DNA from: Leptothoe kymatousa TAU-MAC 1615
GTDB taxonomy: Bacteria > Cyanobacteriota > Cyanobacteriia > Phormidesmidales > Phormidesmidaceae
NCBI RefSeq assembly: GCF_018739865.1
Contig: NZ_JADOER010000004.1
Coordinates: 241,311 to 305,310 of the forward strand
Direction of reading: 5' to 3'
DNA length: 64,000 nt
Below, in pieces: positions 1 to 10,471 of the stretch. The translations under genes were made by a program, and so were the position numbers. A model generated the notes under the pieces. The model saw only the letters and a program-made list of their open reading frames with translations, was not told the origin of the DNA and did no database searches. Numbering within the stretch: the first letter of the stretch is position 1; every line of letters starts with the position of its first letter.

Positions 1-3000
1 CGTCGCCATTGGGGTCGGGGTTCTCGAACTCGGTGTCAACGCCGTCCGCATCGTCATCAACATCTAAGTAGTCGGGGGTGCCATCGTTGTCGGTGTCATC
101 GTTGGTGGGATCATTATCACCGTCGATATCCTCATTGATGGTGTCCACACCGTCGTTGTCGTCATCGATGTCTAGATAGTCAGGGGTGCCATCATTATCG
201 GTATCTTGGGCATCGTCAGGACTGCCATTGCCGTTAGCATCTGGAATTTCCAGGGCAGTGGGCACCAAGTCACCGTCGTCGTCGACATCCTGGAAGTCGG
301 GATCCGCGTCGCCATCCGTATTGGTTAGGGGATAGTTAGTAAATCCAGATTCGGTGCCGAATTCAACAATGTTGGGTAAGCCGTTGGTGTCCCCTGCACC
401 GTTGGTATCGATGGCACCGTCATTGTTGGTGTCTAGCGAAGCAACAACAAAGGCTGGCAGCGTATCGGTGGCACCACTTTCTTGCAGGTCAAACAGGCCG
501 TCATTGTCGCTGTCGAGATCGTAATGGTCGGGGGTGCCATCAAGGTCCGTATCATACCGATCATCGATGCCATCGTTGTTGGTATCAACAAAGCCAGGGG
601 CATCGGGATCTTGCCAATCGGAGACTAAATCCCCATCGGCATCGGCATCGGGGTCAAGGCCACGGGTTTCAACGGTGTCCAGAATGCCATCGTTGTCATC
701 GTCGAGGTCAATGCCATTGGCAACACCATCGCCATCCGTATCGATTTGGAGCGTCACCGTGGCGGTGTCCGTAGCCCCATCAACATCGCTGAGGATATAG
801 TCAAAGACTTCGGACTCGCTGCCAACGGTGGCGGGAGTGATGTTGAAGGAGCCATTGGCTAAGAGATCAACAATGGTGCCGGTGGCAAGGGTGACGGGGT
901 TGCCCACGCTGATGGCGACGGGCGTGCCGGGGTTCGCCGGGTCGATGATGGCGGTGATGCTAATGGTGTCGCCATCGCTGTCGCTATCGTTGGTGATGGC
1001 CGGTACGTTGGTAATGGTGCCGGGGGTGACTAGGACAGGGCCATCGTCAGTGGCCACGGGGGCTGGGTTGTCGATGGTCCAGACAAAGGAGTCGTCCACC
1101 GAGAGCGTGCCATCGCTGGCGGTGACAGTGACGTTAAAGGGACCGGACTGGGAGGCCGAGGAATCGACGGTGCCGGTGATTTCGCCAGTGGTGGGGTTAA
1201 TGGAAAGACCGGTGGGTAGACCCGTTGCGGAGTAGGTGAGGGTATCACCATCCACATCGGCGAAGTTGCCAGAGACATCGAGACTGATGACGTCGCTGTC
1301 GTTGTTGCTCTGGTCTGTGATCAGTGTGTCAACAACGGGGGCATCGTTGACATCGATAATGTCGGCAAAGGACAGGGTGGCCGTGTCGGTGGCCCCATCG
1401 GCATCGGTGAGGGTATAGGTAACGGTGGGTACCGTGCCGTTGTAGTCAGGGGCTGGGGTAAAGCCATAGGAGCCATCACTGTTCAGGGTAATGGTGCCGA
1501 TGGGATTCCCAGAGAGGTCGGTGAGATTAGTGGGAGTGCCGATGGGTAAAGCATCAGCGGAGCCGTTGCCATTGAGGTCGACCGTAGCCGCCGTGACGGT
1601 GATAGTGTCGCCGTCGGGGTCGCTGTCGGCGGTGGCATCGGTGATGACATTGCCCGAGACCGGGGTGTCTTCGGTGACGGTGATGGGACCATCGTCGGTG
1701 GCAATGGGGGCTGGGTTGTTGACGGTCCACACAAAGGTGTCATCAACGGAGAGCGTGCCATCATTAGCGGTGATGGTGACGTTAAAGGGACCGGACTGGG
1801 ATGCGGACGCGTCAATGGTGCCGGTGATTTCGCCCGTGGTGGGGTTAATGGAAAGGCCGGTGGGTAGACCCGTTGCCGAGTAGGTAAGGGTGTCGCCATC
1901 CACATCGTCGAAGCTACCAGAGACATCGAGGCTAATGACATCGCTGTCGTCGTTGGTCTGGTTTGTTATTGGCGTGTCAACAACGGGGGCATCGTTAACA
2001 TCGATGATGTCGGCGAAGGAGAGCGTGGCGGTATCGGTGGCACCATCAACATCGGTGAGGGTATAGGTGACCGTGGGCACTGGGCCATCGTAGTCGGGGG
2101 CAGGGGTAAAGGTGTAGCCACCATTGCTGTTGATATCCATAGTACCGATGGGGTTACCGGCACCATCAGTAACGTTGGTGGAAATCCCAATGGGAAGAAT
2201 CTCCTGGTTGCCATCGCCATCAATGTCCATGGTTGCGGCGGTGACGGTGATGGTGTCGCCGTCGGGGTCGCTGTCGGCGGTGGCATCGGTGATGACATTG
2301 CCAGACACAGGGGTGTCTTCTGTAACCGCAATGGGGCCATCGTTGGTGGCAATGGGAGCGGGGTTATTAACAGTCCAGACAAAGGAGTCGTCCACCGAGA
2401 GCGTGCCATCGCTGGCGGTGACGGTGACATTAAAGGGACCGGACTGGGAGGCCGAGGAGTCAATGGTGCCCGTGATTTCGCCGGTGGTGGGGTTAATGGA
2501 AAGACCGGTGGGTAGACCCGTTGCCGAATAGGTGAGGGGGTCTCCATCTACATCGGAGAAGTTGCTAGAGACATCTAAGCTGATAACATCGCTATCGTTG
2601 TCAGCCTGGTTAACGATGGGGGTGGCAACGGGGGCATCGTTAACATCGGTGATATCAGCAAAGGAGAGAGTGGCCGTGTCAGTACCGCCGTTGCCATCGC
2701 TGAGGGTGTACTCCACCGAGGGCACCGTGCCGTTGTAGTTGGCAGCGGGGGTAAAGGTGTAGGTACCATCGCTGTTAACAACAAGGGTGCCGATGGGGTT
2801 GCCGCTGTTGTCGGTGATGTTAGATGGCGTACCGATGGTGAGGGCATCGGGAGTACCGTCGCCATTTAGGTCTACGGTTGCCGCCGAGACTGATAATGGA
2901 TCATTCTCAATATCGCTATCCGGAACTGCGTCAGTAATGACATTGCCCGAGACAGCGATGTCTTCTGTGACCGCAATGGGGCCATTATCCGTAGCGACTG

Positions 3001-6000
3001 GATCGTCGTTGACGGGGGTCACCGACAACTGCAGCAGTCCATCATCGGTTTCGGTGCCATCACTAATGGTGTAAGTGATATCAGGGACGGAACCGTTGTA
3101 GTTGGTGGCGGGGGTAAAGGTGTAGGTGCCGGTGCTGTTAACGACGATGGTGCCGATGGGGTTGCCGCCGTTGTCGTTGATGGTGGTGGTGGTGCCTAGG
3201 GTTAGCGATTCAGGAGTGCCGTCACCATTGGTATCGACTGTGGCTGCCGTAACGGTGAGGGCATCTCCATCGGGGTCGCTGTCGGGGGTGCCATCGGTGA
3301 GGACATTGCCAGAGACAGCTGTGTCTTCGGGGGTGGTGTTCGTATCATCCTGGGCGACGGGTGGGGCATTGTCGTCGCGGTAGTCCAGGTCGATTGTGGA
3401 GGGGGCTGCATTGGCACCATCGGCGTCGGTGTCATTGTCTGTGTCGGCTAGGGTGAAGTTGCCACTGCCGTCGATGTTTTCGTCGTTGACATCGTAGCCA
3501 TCGTTGGTGTTGCCACCTTCGTAGGCATCGAGCAGACCGTCGCCATCGGTGTCGTTGTTGTTGGCCGCTGCGGTGAGGCCGGACTCAGCTTGGTCGGTGT
3601 CGCCATCTGCGTCGGAGTCGGAGTCGAGGTAGTCGGCGGTGGAGTCGCTGTCGGTATCGACGGGGGTGAGACCAACGCCGGTGGCTACGCCTCCGGCGAT
3701 GATGCCTGCGTCGAAGTTGTCGTCGAGACCATCGTTGTTGGTGTCGGTGATGCCTGCGCCGATGCCGCTGGGGGCGATGTAGTCGGCAGTGGTTTGGGCC
3801 TCAACGTTGTCGGTGATGCCATCGTTGTCGGAGTCGAGGTCGTATTGATCATAGATGCCATCGCCGTCAGTATCGTAGGGTACTTCAACCTCAATAGATA
3901 TGAATGCGTTGCGGCCGATGCTAGCGTTACCGACACCATACCCGTAATATGCGCTGATGGATGAGGCATTCCTATACTCAGCCGTGATGAAGTGATCGGG
4001 ATCTGTCGTGGCAGAATCTCCAAGGGGACTAGCGAAACTGGTATATCCAGCAGGTGGCGTGAACGTTGATGGTATTGGGTTCAGATCGTTTCCTGCGGTG
4101 ATGCTAGTGTGGCCAGAGAACCCGCCAACCTCAGGACCATCAATATCCATCAACGAAGTCGTTGCGGAAATAATGTCGATAACATCTCCCGTGGGATTTG
4201 CATCTGTTGAACTACCTGCAGCAGTAATCGAATAACTAAAGGCAACGTAGTCACCTTCACTTGCCTCAAATGATCGAGCAAGAATCCTATCATTGATGAT
4301 AGCTACAGAATCACCGGATATTGTGTGGAGTTCAAGTTCATCGATCGTGAGTGTGACGTCATAGAAAGTTCCATTTGGCAATGGAATTGCGTTCCGCCAA
4401 ACAAACACATCTCCTTGCTGAGTGTTGTCTATATCTGCTCCATTTAGAGAATCAGGTACAAAGCTGAGATCCAAAACGGTTTTGAACGCTTCATCCGTAT
4501 CCAAGATGCCGTCGTTGTCGTCGTCGATATCATTGATGTCGACAACGCCATCACCATCGGTGTCGAGCTGGTCGCGGAAGTCAAAGTCTGAGGTTAGCGG
4601 TGTAGCTCCTGTTCCATCAGCAGCGGTGTCGTTGTCGATGTCGGGCAGGTTGAAGTTGCCGCTACCGTCGATGTTCTCGTCATTGACGTCGAAGCCGTCG
4701 TTGTTGTTGGTGCCTTCGTAGTCGTCGAGGAGACCGTCACCGTCGGTGTCGGTGGTGGTGGTGGCAGCGGTGAGGCCAGATTCGGCTTGGTCGCTGAGGC
4801 CATCGCCATCGGAGTCGGAGTCGAGGTAGTCTGCAGTACCATCGCTATCAGTATCGATGGGAGAGAGACCGTTACTATTAGCGGCACCGGTGGTGTCGCT
4901 GTCATAATTGTCGTCTACTCCGTCGCGGTCAATGTCAATAAAGTTGCCACCGTTATTAGGGTCGCCTGTACCGGAGGGTGCCTTGTAGTCTGCAGTGGTT
5001 TGGGCTTCAACGTTGTCGGTGATGCCGTCGTTGTCGGAGTCGAGGTCAAGGTGGTCAAAAACACCATCACCATCGTGATCAATACCAAGGGTCGTTAGTT
5101 TAAAGGCATCGATGAAGTTACCAATTGTGGCTCCCCCCGCCGCAGAAACTGAGTCAAAGGAGAAGCGGGTGGTGGTTTGTCCCTCTGGTACGGTGTAAGT
5201 GCCTGTGTAAACGACCCAGCCGGTATTGTCAGTGGACATGGTTTCCACTACAGTCAATGCGCTGCCGGGGTCACCAATGCTGACTGTGGCTGTATCTACC
5301 CCTGCTCGTCCACGGTGGGCGACGGACCATTCAATGGTCGTACCAGGCTCAATTTCAATATCTTGGAAGAGGGACGCTACCTGGTTGGCGTTCAGTTCGG
5401 CATGGTAGTCGCCTTCGTAGGAGGCTACGCCTGCATGGCCAGTGTTCCAAATTTCGATTTTGTCATCGGTAGCATCCGTGGACCAAAAGGGGACTGCGGA
5501 TTCATCAAACAGGGCAAAGTCTCCTGGTGCTATGCCACCTGGAGAGTCAAAATTATCGTTGTTAGCGATTACAACATCAAGCCCTTCATTAGTATCAAGG
5601 ATGCCGTCGTTGTCGTCGTCAAGGTCGTTAGCATCAATAACACCGTCGCCGTCAGTGTCGAGCTGGTCGCGGTAGTCTAGGTCGGCAGTGAGCGGAGTGG
5701 CTCCTGTGCCATCGGCAGCGGTGTCGTTGTCGATATCTGGCAGGTTGAAGTTGCCACTACCGTCGATGTTTTCGTCATTGACGTCGAAGCCATCGTTGTT
5801 GTTGGAACCTTCGTAGTCGTCTAGGAGACCGTCGCCGTCGGTGTCGTTAGTTGTTGTGGCCGCCGTCAGACCAGACTCGGCCTGATCGCTAACACCATCA
5901 GCATCGGAGTCGGAATCGAGATAGTCGGAAGTGGAATCGCTATCGGTATCGACGGGAGTGAGGCCACCTAGATAGGCTGAGTTAACACCATCGTTGGTGG

Positions 6001-9000
6001 TGTAGGTGGCAGCCGTATCTGCATTGGGCGCAATATAGCCATCAGTAGTTTGTGCTTCAACGTTGTCGGTGATGCCGTCGTTGTCGGAGTCGATGTCGAG
6101 GTGGTCGAAGACCCCATCACCATCCGTATCGCGGTCAAAGCCCAGCAGTGATTCAGGAACTGATGTGGCACCGTAGTAGAGACCAGCAGATAATGCTGTG
6201 CCTGTAATTTCAGTAGTGGGAATCGCACCTGTGCCACCACTGATGGGGCTAGAGGGTACATCCAAACGTAATAGGCTAGATTGACCGCCGCTGTTGTTAG
6301 CAACGGCATAGATATCACCATTGGCATCTGCCGTTAAGCCAAAGGCATTGGCCGGTAATGTGCCCAGGATGGTGTCTGATGTAATGTTGTTATTGTCATC
6401 CAGAGTGACTTCTCTTAGGACAGCTCCGCCATCACTCCAAGAAATGTATGCTCTATCTGCTAAGAAGATAAAGTCGCCTCCGGCAGAACCACTGCCAAAG
6501 TCGTGCCAAAGTGTGGCCCCAGCCGGGTTGGTTGGATCAAATCGATGGATTTCTGAAGTGCCTGCAAAGCCTGCATAGGCAAGACCATTTTCGTCAAATG
6601 ATAGGGCATTGGCAGAAGCTGCTACAGGTAATGTGCCAATGAGAGTTGTAGCTGCAGTATCAGGATCAATTTCATAAACTGCTGAAGGGCTGGAAAATTC
6701 AACACCATAGAGCTTGCCATCGGGAGCTATGCCGATGTCACCAAAGGTAATGCCTAGGTTACCTACAGTAGTGGTCGTAGGCGTGCCATTTACATCATCA
6801 ACTCTGACTAGGTCCTGATTGTTATCGTTGAGATAGATGGTAGAAGATAGTCCTTCGGGACCTACGCGTTCGATAACATCCAGGATGCCGTCGTTGTCGT
6901 CATCTAGGTCGTCGATGTCAGTAACACCATCGCCGTCAGTGTCGAGCTGGTCGCGGAAGTCGAAGTCAGCGGTTAGGGGAGTGGCCCCGGTGCCATCGGC
7001 AGCCGTATCGTTGTCGCTATCGGGCAGGGCAAAGTTGCCACTACCGTCGATGTTCTCGTCATTGACATCGAAGCCGTCGTTGTTGTTAGTACCTTCATAA
7101 GCGTCAAGAAGACCGTCGCCGTCGGTGTCAGTTGTTGTTGTGGCAGCAGTGAGACCGGACTCTGCTTGGTCGCTGGCACCATCGTCATCGGAGTCGGAGT
7201 CGATGTAGTCGGCGGTGGTGTCACTATCGGTATCCACAGGGGTGAGGCCAGGGCCACCGGACCCATCGGCAGTTAGATAGGCGCTGTTGAGACCATTATT
7301 AGTTGTGTAATCCGCGTTAGTATCTGCATTGGACTCGATATAATCCGCAGTGGTTTGAGCTTCGACGTTGTCGGTGATGCCATCGTTGTCGGAGTCGATG
7401 TCGAGGTAGTCGGCGATGCCGTCGTTGTCAGAGTCAGAGAAGGCTGTAGATACTAGCGCAAACCCATAGGCGTCTGCAGAGGCAGTACCCGTTACGGTAA
7501 TTTCGATGGTGGAATAGGTACCGGGAAGTACATATTCACCATGCCACTCGTTACCAGTAATGGTATTGCCAGAAACAGAAACAGGGCCAGTGGTAATGCC
7601 AGAGCTACCGCCGCTGTGGGTGTAGGATATTTGAACATCAACTGGCTCACCGTCGCCTAAGATGGTGTGGGTGGCAGGGTTAGTTGTTGCACCGAGACTC
7701 CACACCTGAAATGTGGGGTTCTCGATGGGTTGATCAAAGGTGAATGTGAGCACATCGCCGTCTTGGGGAGCTGTGCCGGTAAATTCACCGGTAAACTCTT
7801 CTTCCCCAATGGTGTGTGAACCAGCTGTGGGGGTATTGTAAAAGTCATGTCCCCAGATAGGCCCGTCAAATGTGACATTGACTGTTTCGCCATTGACCGC
7901 GTTGACGATGGTTCCTGTTCTGGCGTTGGGGTCGTTGGTGCCTGCCCAGTCGATGTAGTTGCGCTGGGTGACTACCTGCTCAACGGTGTCAAGGATGCCG
8001 TCGTTGTCGTCGTCGACGTCGTTGACGTTGATAACGCCATCACCGTCGGTGTCGGCCTGGTCGCGGTAGTCGAGGTCAGTGGTGGGCGGTGCAGCATTGG
8101 AGCCGTCGGCAGCGGTGTCGTCATCGCTGTCGGCTAGGGTAAAGTTACCGCTGCCGTCAATGTTCTCGTCATTGACATCAAAGCCATCGTTGTTGTTGGC
8201 ACCTTCAAAGATGTCTAGCAGACCGTCACTGTCGGTGTCGGCATTGGCTACAGCGGGGGCATAGGTGATGCCAGATTCGGCTTGGTCGTTAATTCTGTCA
8301 CCATCGGAGTCGAGGTCGAGATAGTCAGCTGTGGAGTCACTATCGGTATCGACCGGGGTGAGCCCACCAAGATAAGCGGAGTTTACACCACTGTTAGCAG
8401 TGTAAGTAGCGGCGTTATCTGCATTAGGCGCAGTATAGGCACTGGTTAACTGAGCTTCGACGTTGTCAGTGATGCCATCATTGTCGGCATCGATATCTAA
8501 GTGGTCGGCAATACCATCCCTATCCGTGTCATAGGCAATTTGTTTTAGCGAGATATCGTCGAGGGCTAAATCATTACCCACACCGCCGGGGCCATTGTTG
8601 CGAAAAATCAGCCTTAGGGATGTGTTGTTGCCATTTTCAAAGCGGATGCCAAGCTCATGCCACTGATCATCTTCTGCAATGTTGCCAGTATCAAAACTTG
8701 CTAGAACAGTGCCGCTAGTATCTTGAACTTCAAAGGTGACATCTGGGGGTAAAAAGTTGCGGCCAGGGCTAACCAAGTTACGAACAAATGCAGACAGTTC
8801 GTAGTGTCCGTCGGGTTCTAACCCAGTGATGACGCGGTTATAAAATTCACCGGCAGTGAACTCTGCGTTGACGATCATCATGCGGCCATCGGTGTTGCCG
8901 GTATGATCGGTAAAGTTGCTCCAAATACCTGAAGCTACGTTGGTGCTCGCATCATTAGTATTGCTGAGAACAGCATATTCACCATCGTTGACATTGGGGC

Positions 9001-9853
9001 TACCGCCAGTGCCGTCTTCGTAGTTGTAGTTGGTATAGGCCGTGGTGGTTCTGCCACCGGTACCAAAATCTTCGACCAATTCAACATTGAGGTCAATGAT
9101 GCCATCGTCTGTCAGTTCGCCAGTATTGACAGCTGTGCTGGCCAGGAGACCGTTGTCAAATTCGTCCGCATCTAGGATGCCGTCGTTGTCGTCGTCGAGG
9201 TCAATGTCGTCATCAACGCCGTCGCCATCGGTGTCGGGGAGGACGGCGGGATAGGCGGCGAGGGCAGCGAGGGAGAAAGGAGAATTCGGAAGTTGGGAAA
9301 TTGTGGGTAATGCCTGGGGAAATGTGGTGTCTAGAGCCCAGCTGCCGCCAAGGGCTGCGTTGCCGACTTTGGTGGTGGAGGCGTGGATGGTGGCTCCGGT
9401 GATGCGGTGGAGCTTGGTGATAAATTCTTCTCCGGCGTCGCCAGTGGCTAGGTTGCAGGCATAGAAAGATAGGGAGTGGGGAGTGGGGAGTGGGGAGTGG
9501 GGGTGGCACTGCCCACCGTCCAGGGAAAACCAGGTTTTTAGGTGCTCGGTGTAGTGAGCGAGGGTGTCTAGGGATAGGTGGGTGTTACCTAAACGAATGC
9601 TGCCGGGGATGGCGTGGGCGACAATGTGTAACCTTAAACCGTGCCCTAACTCCTGTGGAGACGCTTCGTGAACGACTTCGCTCAGGGCACGATTCTTTTT
9701 TAAGATATTCGTAATTTGTTGGATGCCGTCTTGCTGGGCATCTAAAATATGAGCCTGCACACCGGGCTGCAGACCCTGGAGTAGCTGTTGTGGGTCTGCG
9801 ACGCCTGCATCAATGAATACGAAGGAAACGGTTCTGAAAGCCTGATTGATCAT
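1..9853 (-). CDS. Giant DUF4347 / thrombospondin type 3 repeat adhesin, C-terminus beyond window
   Basis: The minus-strand frame starting at ATG 9853 stays open to base 1, giving at least 3284 residues. Residues about 1-200 look like a DUF4347 domain ([18 protein letters not shown], later [17 protein letters not shown]). From about residue 204 there are calcium-binding-type acidic repeats ([19 protein letters not shown]) forming linkers between five different beta-rich inserts: about 234-441 (carbohydrate-binding-like), 623-804, 991-1241 (propeller-like, DUF6923-type), 1421-1589 and 1788-1994. Residues about 2150-3038 are cadherin-like and putative-Ig (He_PIG) repeats ([19 protein letters not shown]), followed by more TSP3 repeats. 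No Sec signal peptide is visible, unlike every other exported protein of the locus. DUF4347 proteins are commonly large type I-secreted adhesins; that route is inferred here. The N-terminal region contains a heptamer repeat able to shift the frame. Confidence 0.9.
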   Translation of the reverse strand, partial: MINQAFRTVSFVFIDAGVADPQQLLQGLQPGVQAHILDAQQDGIQQITNILKKNRALSEVVHEASPQELGHGLRLHIVAHAIPGSIRLGNTHLSLDTLAHYTEHLKTWFSLDGGQCHPHSPLPTPHSLSFYACNLATGDAGEEFITKLHRITGATIHASTTKVGNAALGGSWALDTTFPQALPTISQLPNSPFSLAALAAYPAVLPDTDGDGVDDDIDLDDDNDGILDADEFDNGLLASTAVNTGELTDDGIIDLNVELVEDFGTGGRTTTAYTNYNYEDGTGGSPNVNDGEYAVLSNTNDASTNVASGIWSNFTDHTGNTDGRMMIVNAEFTAGEFYNRVITGLEPDGHYELSAFVRNLVSPGRNFLPPDVTFEVQDTSGTVLASFDTGNIAEDDQWHELGIRFENGNNTSLRLIFRNNGPGGVGNDLALDDISLKQIAYDTDRDGIADHLDIDADNDGITDNVEAQLTSAYTAPNADNAATYTANSGVNSAYLGGLTPVDTDSDSTADYLDLDSDGDRINDQAESGITYAPAVANADTDSDGLLDIFEGANNNDGFDVNDENIDGSGNFTLADSDDDTAADGSNAAPPTTDLDYRDQADTDGDGVINVNDVDDDNDGILDTVEQVVTQRNYIDWAGTNDPNARTGTIVNAVNGETVNVTFDGPIWGHDFYNTPTAGSHTIGEEEFTGEFTGTAPQDGDVLTFTFDQPIENPTFQVWSLGATTNPATHTILGDGEPVDVQISYTHSGGSSGITTGPVSVSGNTITGNEWHGEYVLPGTYSTIEITVTGTASADAYGFALVSTAFSDSDNDGIADYLDIDSDNDGITDNVEAQTTADYIESNADTNADYTTNNGLNSAYLTADGSGGPGLTPVDTDSDTTADYIDSDSDDDGASDQAESGLTAATTTTDTDGDGLLDAYEGTNNNDGFDVNDENIDGSGNFALPDSDNDTAADGTGATPLTADFDFRDQLDTDGDGVTDIDDLDDDNDGILDVIERVGPEGLSSTIYLNDNNQDLVRVDDVNGTPTTTTVGNLGITFGDIGIAPDGKLYGVEFSSPSAVYEIDPDTAATTLIGTLPVAASANALSFDENGLAYAGFAGTSEIHRFDPTNPAGATLWHDFGSGSAGGDFIFLADRAYISWSDGGAVLREVTLDDNNNITSDTILGTLPANAFGLTADANGDIYAVANNSGGQSSLLRLDVPSSPISGGTGAIPTTEITGTALSAGLYYGATSVPESLLGFDRDTDGDGVFDHLDIDSDNDGITDNVEAQTTDGYIAPNADTAATYTTNDGVNSAYLGGLTPVDTDSDSTSDYLDSDSDADGVSDQAESGLTAATTTNDTDGDGLLDDYEGSNNNDGFDVNDENIDGSGNFNLPDIDNDTAADGTGATPLTADLDYRDQLDTDGDGVIDANDLDDDNDGILDTNEGLDVVIANNDNFDSPGGIAPGDFALFDESAVPFWSTDATDDKIEIWNTGHAGVASYEGDYHAELNANQVASLFQDIEIEPGTTIEWSVAHRGRAGVDTATVSIGDPGSALTVVETMSTDNTGWVVYTGTYTVPEGQTTTRFSFDSVSAAGGATIGNFIDAFKLTTLGIDHDGDGVFDHLDLDSDNDGITDNVEAQTTADYKAPSGTGDPNNGGNFIDIDRDGVDDNYDSDTTGAANSNGLSPIDTDSDGTADYLDSDSDGDGLSDQAESGLTAATTTTDTDGDGLLDDYEGTNNNDGFDVNDENIDGSGNFNLPDIDNDTAADGTGATPLTSDFDFRDQLDTDGDGVVDINDIDDDNDGILDTDEAFKTVLDLSFVPDSLNGADIDNTQQGDVFVWRNAIPLPNGTFYDVTLTIDELELHTISGDSVAIINDRILARSFEASEGDYVAFSYSITAAGSSTDANPTGDVIDIISATTSLMDIDGPEVGGFSGHTSITAGNDLNPIPSTFTPPAGYTSFASPLGDSATTDPDHFITAEYRNASSISAYYGYGVGNASIGRNAFISIEVEVPYDTDGDGIYDQYDLDSDNDGITDNVEAQTTADYIAPSGIGAGITDTNNDGLDDNFDAGIIAGGVATGVGLTPVDTDSDSTADYLDSDSDADGDTDQAESGLTAAANNNDTDGDGLLDAYEGGNTNDGYDVNDENIDGSGNFTLADTDNDTDADGANAAPSTIDLDYRDDNAPPVAQDDTNTTPEDTAVSGNVLTDGTPDSDPDGDALTVTAATVDTNGDGTPESLTLGTTTTINDNGGNPIGTIVVNSTGTYTFTPATNYNGSVPDITYTISDGTETDDGLLQLSVTPVNDDPVATDNGPIAVTEDIAVSGNVITDAVPDSDIENDPLSVSAATVDLNGDGTPDALTIGTPSNITDNSGNPIGTLVVNSDGTYTFTPAANYNGTVPSVEYTLSDGNGGTDTATLSFADITDVNDAPVATPIVNQADNDSDVISLDVSSNFSDVDGDPLTYSATGLPTGLSINPTTGEITGTIDSSASQSGPFNVTVTASDGTLSVDDSFVWTVNNPAPIATNDGPIAVTEDTPVSGNVITDATADSDPDGDTITVTAATMDIDGDGNQEILPIGISTNVTDGAGNPIGTMDINSNGGYTFTPAPDYDGPVPTVTYTLTDVDGATDTATLSFADIIDVNDAPVVDTPITNQTNDDSDVISLDVSGSFDDVDGDTLTYSATGLPTGLSINPTTGEITGTIDASASQSGPFNVTITANDGTLSVDDTFVWTVNNPAPIATDDGPITVTEDTPVSGNVITDATADSDPDGDTITVTAATVDLNGNGSADALPIGTPTNLTDLSGNPIGTITLNSDGSYGFTPAPDYNGTVPTVTYTLTDADGATDTATLSFADIIDVNDAPVVDTLITDQSNNDSDVISLDVSGNFADVDGDTLTYSATGLPTGLSINPTTGEITGTVDSSASQSGPFNVTVTASDGTLSVDDSFVWTIDNPAPVATDDGPVLVTPGTITNVPAITNDSDSDGDTISITAIIDPANPGTPVAISVGNPVTLATGTIVDLLANGSFNITPATVGSESEVFDYILSDVDGATDTATVTLQIDTDGDGVANGIDLDDDNDGILDTVETRGLDPDADADGDLVSDWQDPDAPGFVDTNNDGIDDRYDTDLDGTPDHYDLDSDNDGLFDLQESGATDTLPAFVVASLDTNNDGAIDTNGAGDTNGLPNIVEFGTESGFTNYPLTNTDGDADPDFQDVDDDGDLVPTALEIPDANGNGSPDDAQDTDNDGTPDYLDIDDDNDGVDTINEDIDGDNDPTNDDTDNDGTPDYLDVDDDADGVDTEFENPDPNGD
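740..3400 (-). repeat. Intragenic ~650-bp cadherin-like/He_PIG repeat array
   Basis: Within the giant adhesin the phrase encoding DVNDAP and its flanks recurs at about 1341, 1990 and 2634, that is with spacings of 649 and 644 bases (about 216 residues). Each full unit holds one tail-type cadherin-like domain (ending near [18 protein letters not shown]) and one He_PIG domain ([16 protein letters not shown]). Partial or diverged units flank the two full ones on both sides; the unit nearest 3000-3400 lacks the He_PIG half. Stretches of over 30 bases are identical between copies, for example 1081 onward and 2380 onward, which suggests recent duplication or gene conversion. Confidence 0.8.
3440..8530 (-). 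repeat. Five near-identical TSP3 linkers separating unlike inserted domains
   Basis: The same 400-570 base linker encoding aspartate-rich TSP3 repeats ([29 protein letters not shown] motifs) is present at about 3440-3870, 4495-5070, 5600-6130, 6885-7440 and 7985-8530. A marker stretch coding for [11 protein letters not shown] lies at 3486, 4681, 5776, 7060 and 8170. The segments between the linkers encode unrelated beta-rich domains. The layout looks like domain cassettes exchanged through homologous linkers. Confidence 0.75.
9474..9501 (-). repeat. Four exact copies of a heptamer (GAGTGGG) inside the giant adhesin gene
   Basis: Four contiguous 7-base units lie inside codons for the DUF4347 domain of the giant adhesin, read as [10 protein letters not shown] on the coding strand. 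Such short tandemly repeated heptamers are well known between cyanobacterial genes. Seven is not a multiple of three, so gain or loss of one unit would shift the frame about 120 codons from the start. Confidence 0.85.
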
Positions 9854-10471
9854 GGGTTCTGTGATGAATGTGTGGAAATATAGAAATGCTTAAGCAAGGC
9901 AGAGCCTCACAACAAAATGTGTGAGAACCGGTGGTTGGGTTTGATGTCAATAGATTGATTGCACTGGCCTTGCCTGAGTTAGTGTCTCTGGCAGCTGGTC
10001 AGGCGTTAATTCTGTGCTGGATGCGCTAGCCTGCCTAGGCCATGGGCCTGGTGGGCAGAACTTTTATCCTAGGAATGAATGCCGGGATTTTGTGCGATCG
10101 CACACCGTAATACAAGACTATTGATATGCAAGGAGCGTGGTAGTTCTGTCGCAACAACTCTAGCGAGCTGGACACTGATGAAGCGGTGGATGCATACCGA
10201 AAGGCTGATGACTGAATCGAGGAAGTTGGTAGAGACCCGATTGAGACTAAGTACAGCAGCCAAATCTACACCAACTTTAACAATCTACCCCGGTCGCCAT
10301 AACCGCCATTCTTCCTAACTCTGCGCCCAATCTGGTGTGAAGATGTCGTCCTGAATGCGATGGGGTTGCGTATGTTTTCGGTGCATCCTGTGAAATCCTT
10401 CACACAACAGACAACCATGCGCAGAAAACTACTTAGTGTTGTCCGATGGCTGCCTGTTGCCCTAGGGAAGG
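9854..10471. other. Intergenic region upstream of the giant adhesin
   Basis: About 620 bases with one HIP1-like site (TGCGATCGCA near 10095). Reading toward the adhesin start there is an AT-rich stretch (TTCTATATTTCC) about 30 bases upstream of ATG 9853 that could hold a -10 element, but no convincing -35. Short opposing frames around 10069-10484 have no recognisable product. No clear terminator was found behind the upstream gene. Confidence 0.5.

Noticed and set aside
1-9853. Suspicion that the giant adhesin frame is broken, because of its repeats
   Set aside because: The frame from ATG 9853 remains open to base 1, and TSP3, cadherin-like and DUF4347 segments all read in that single frame.
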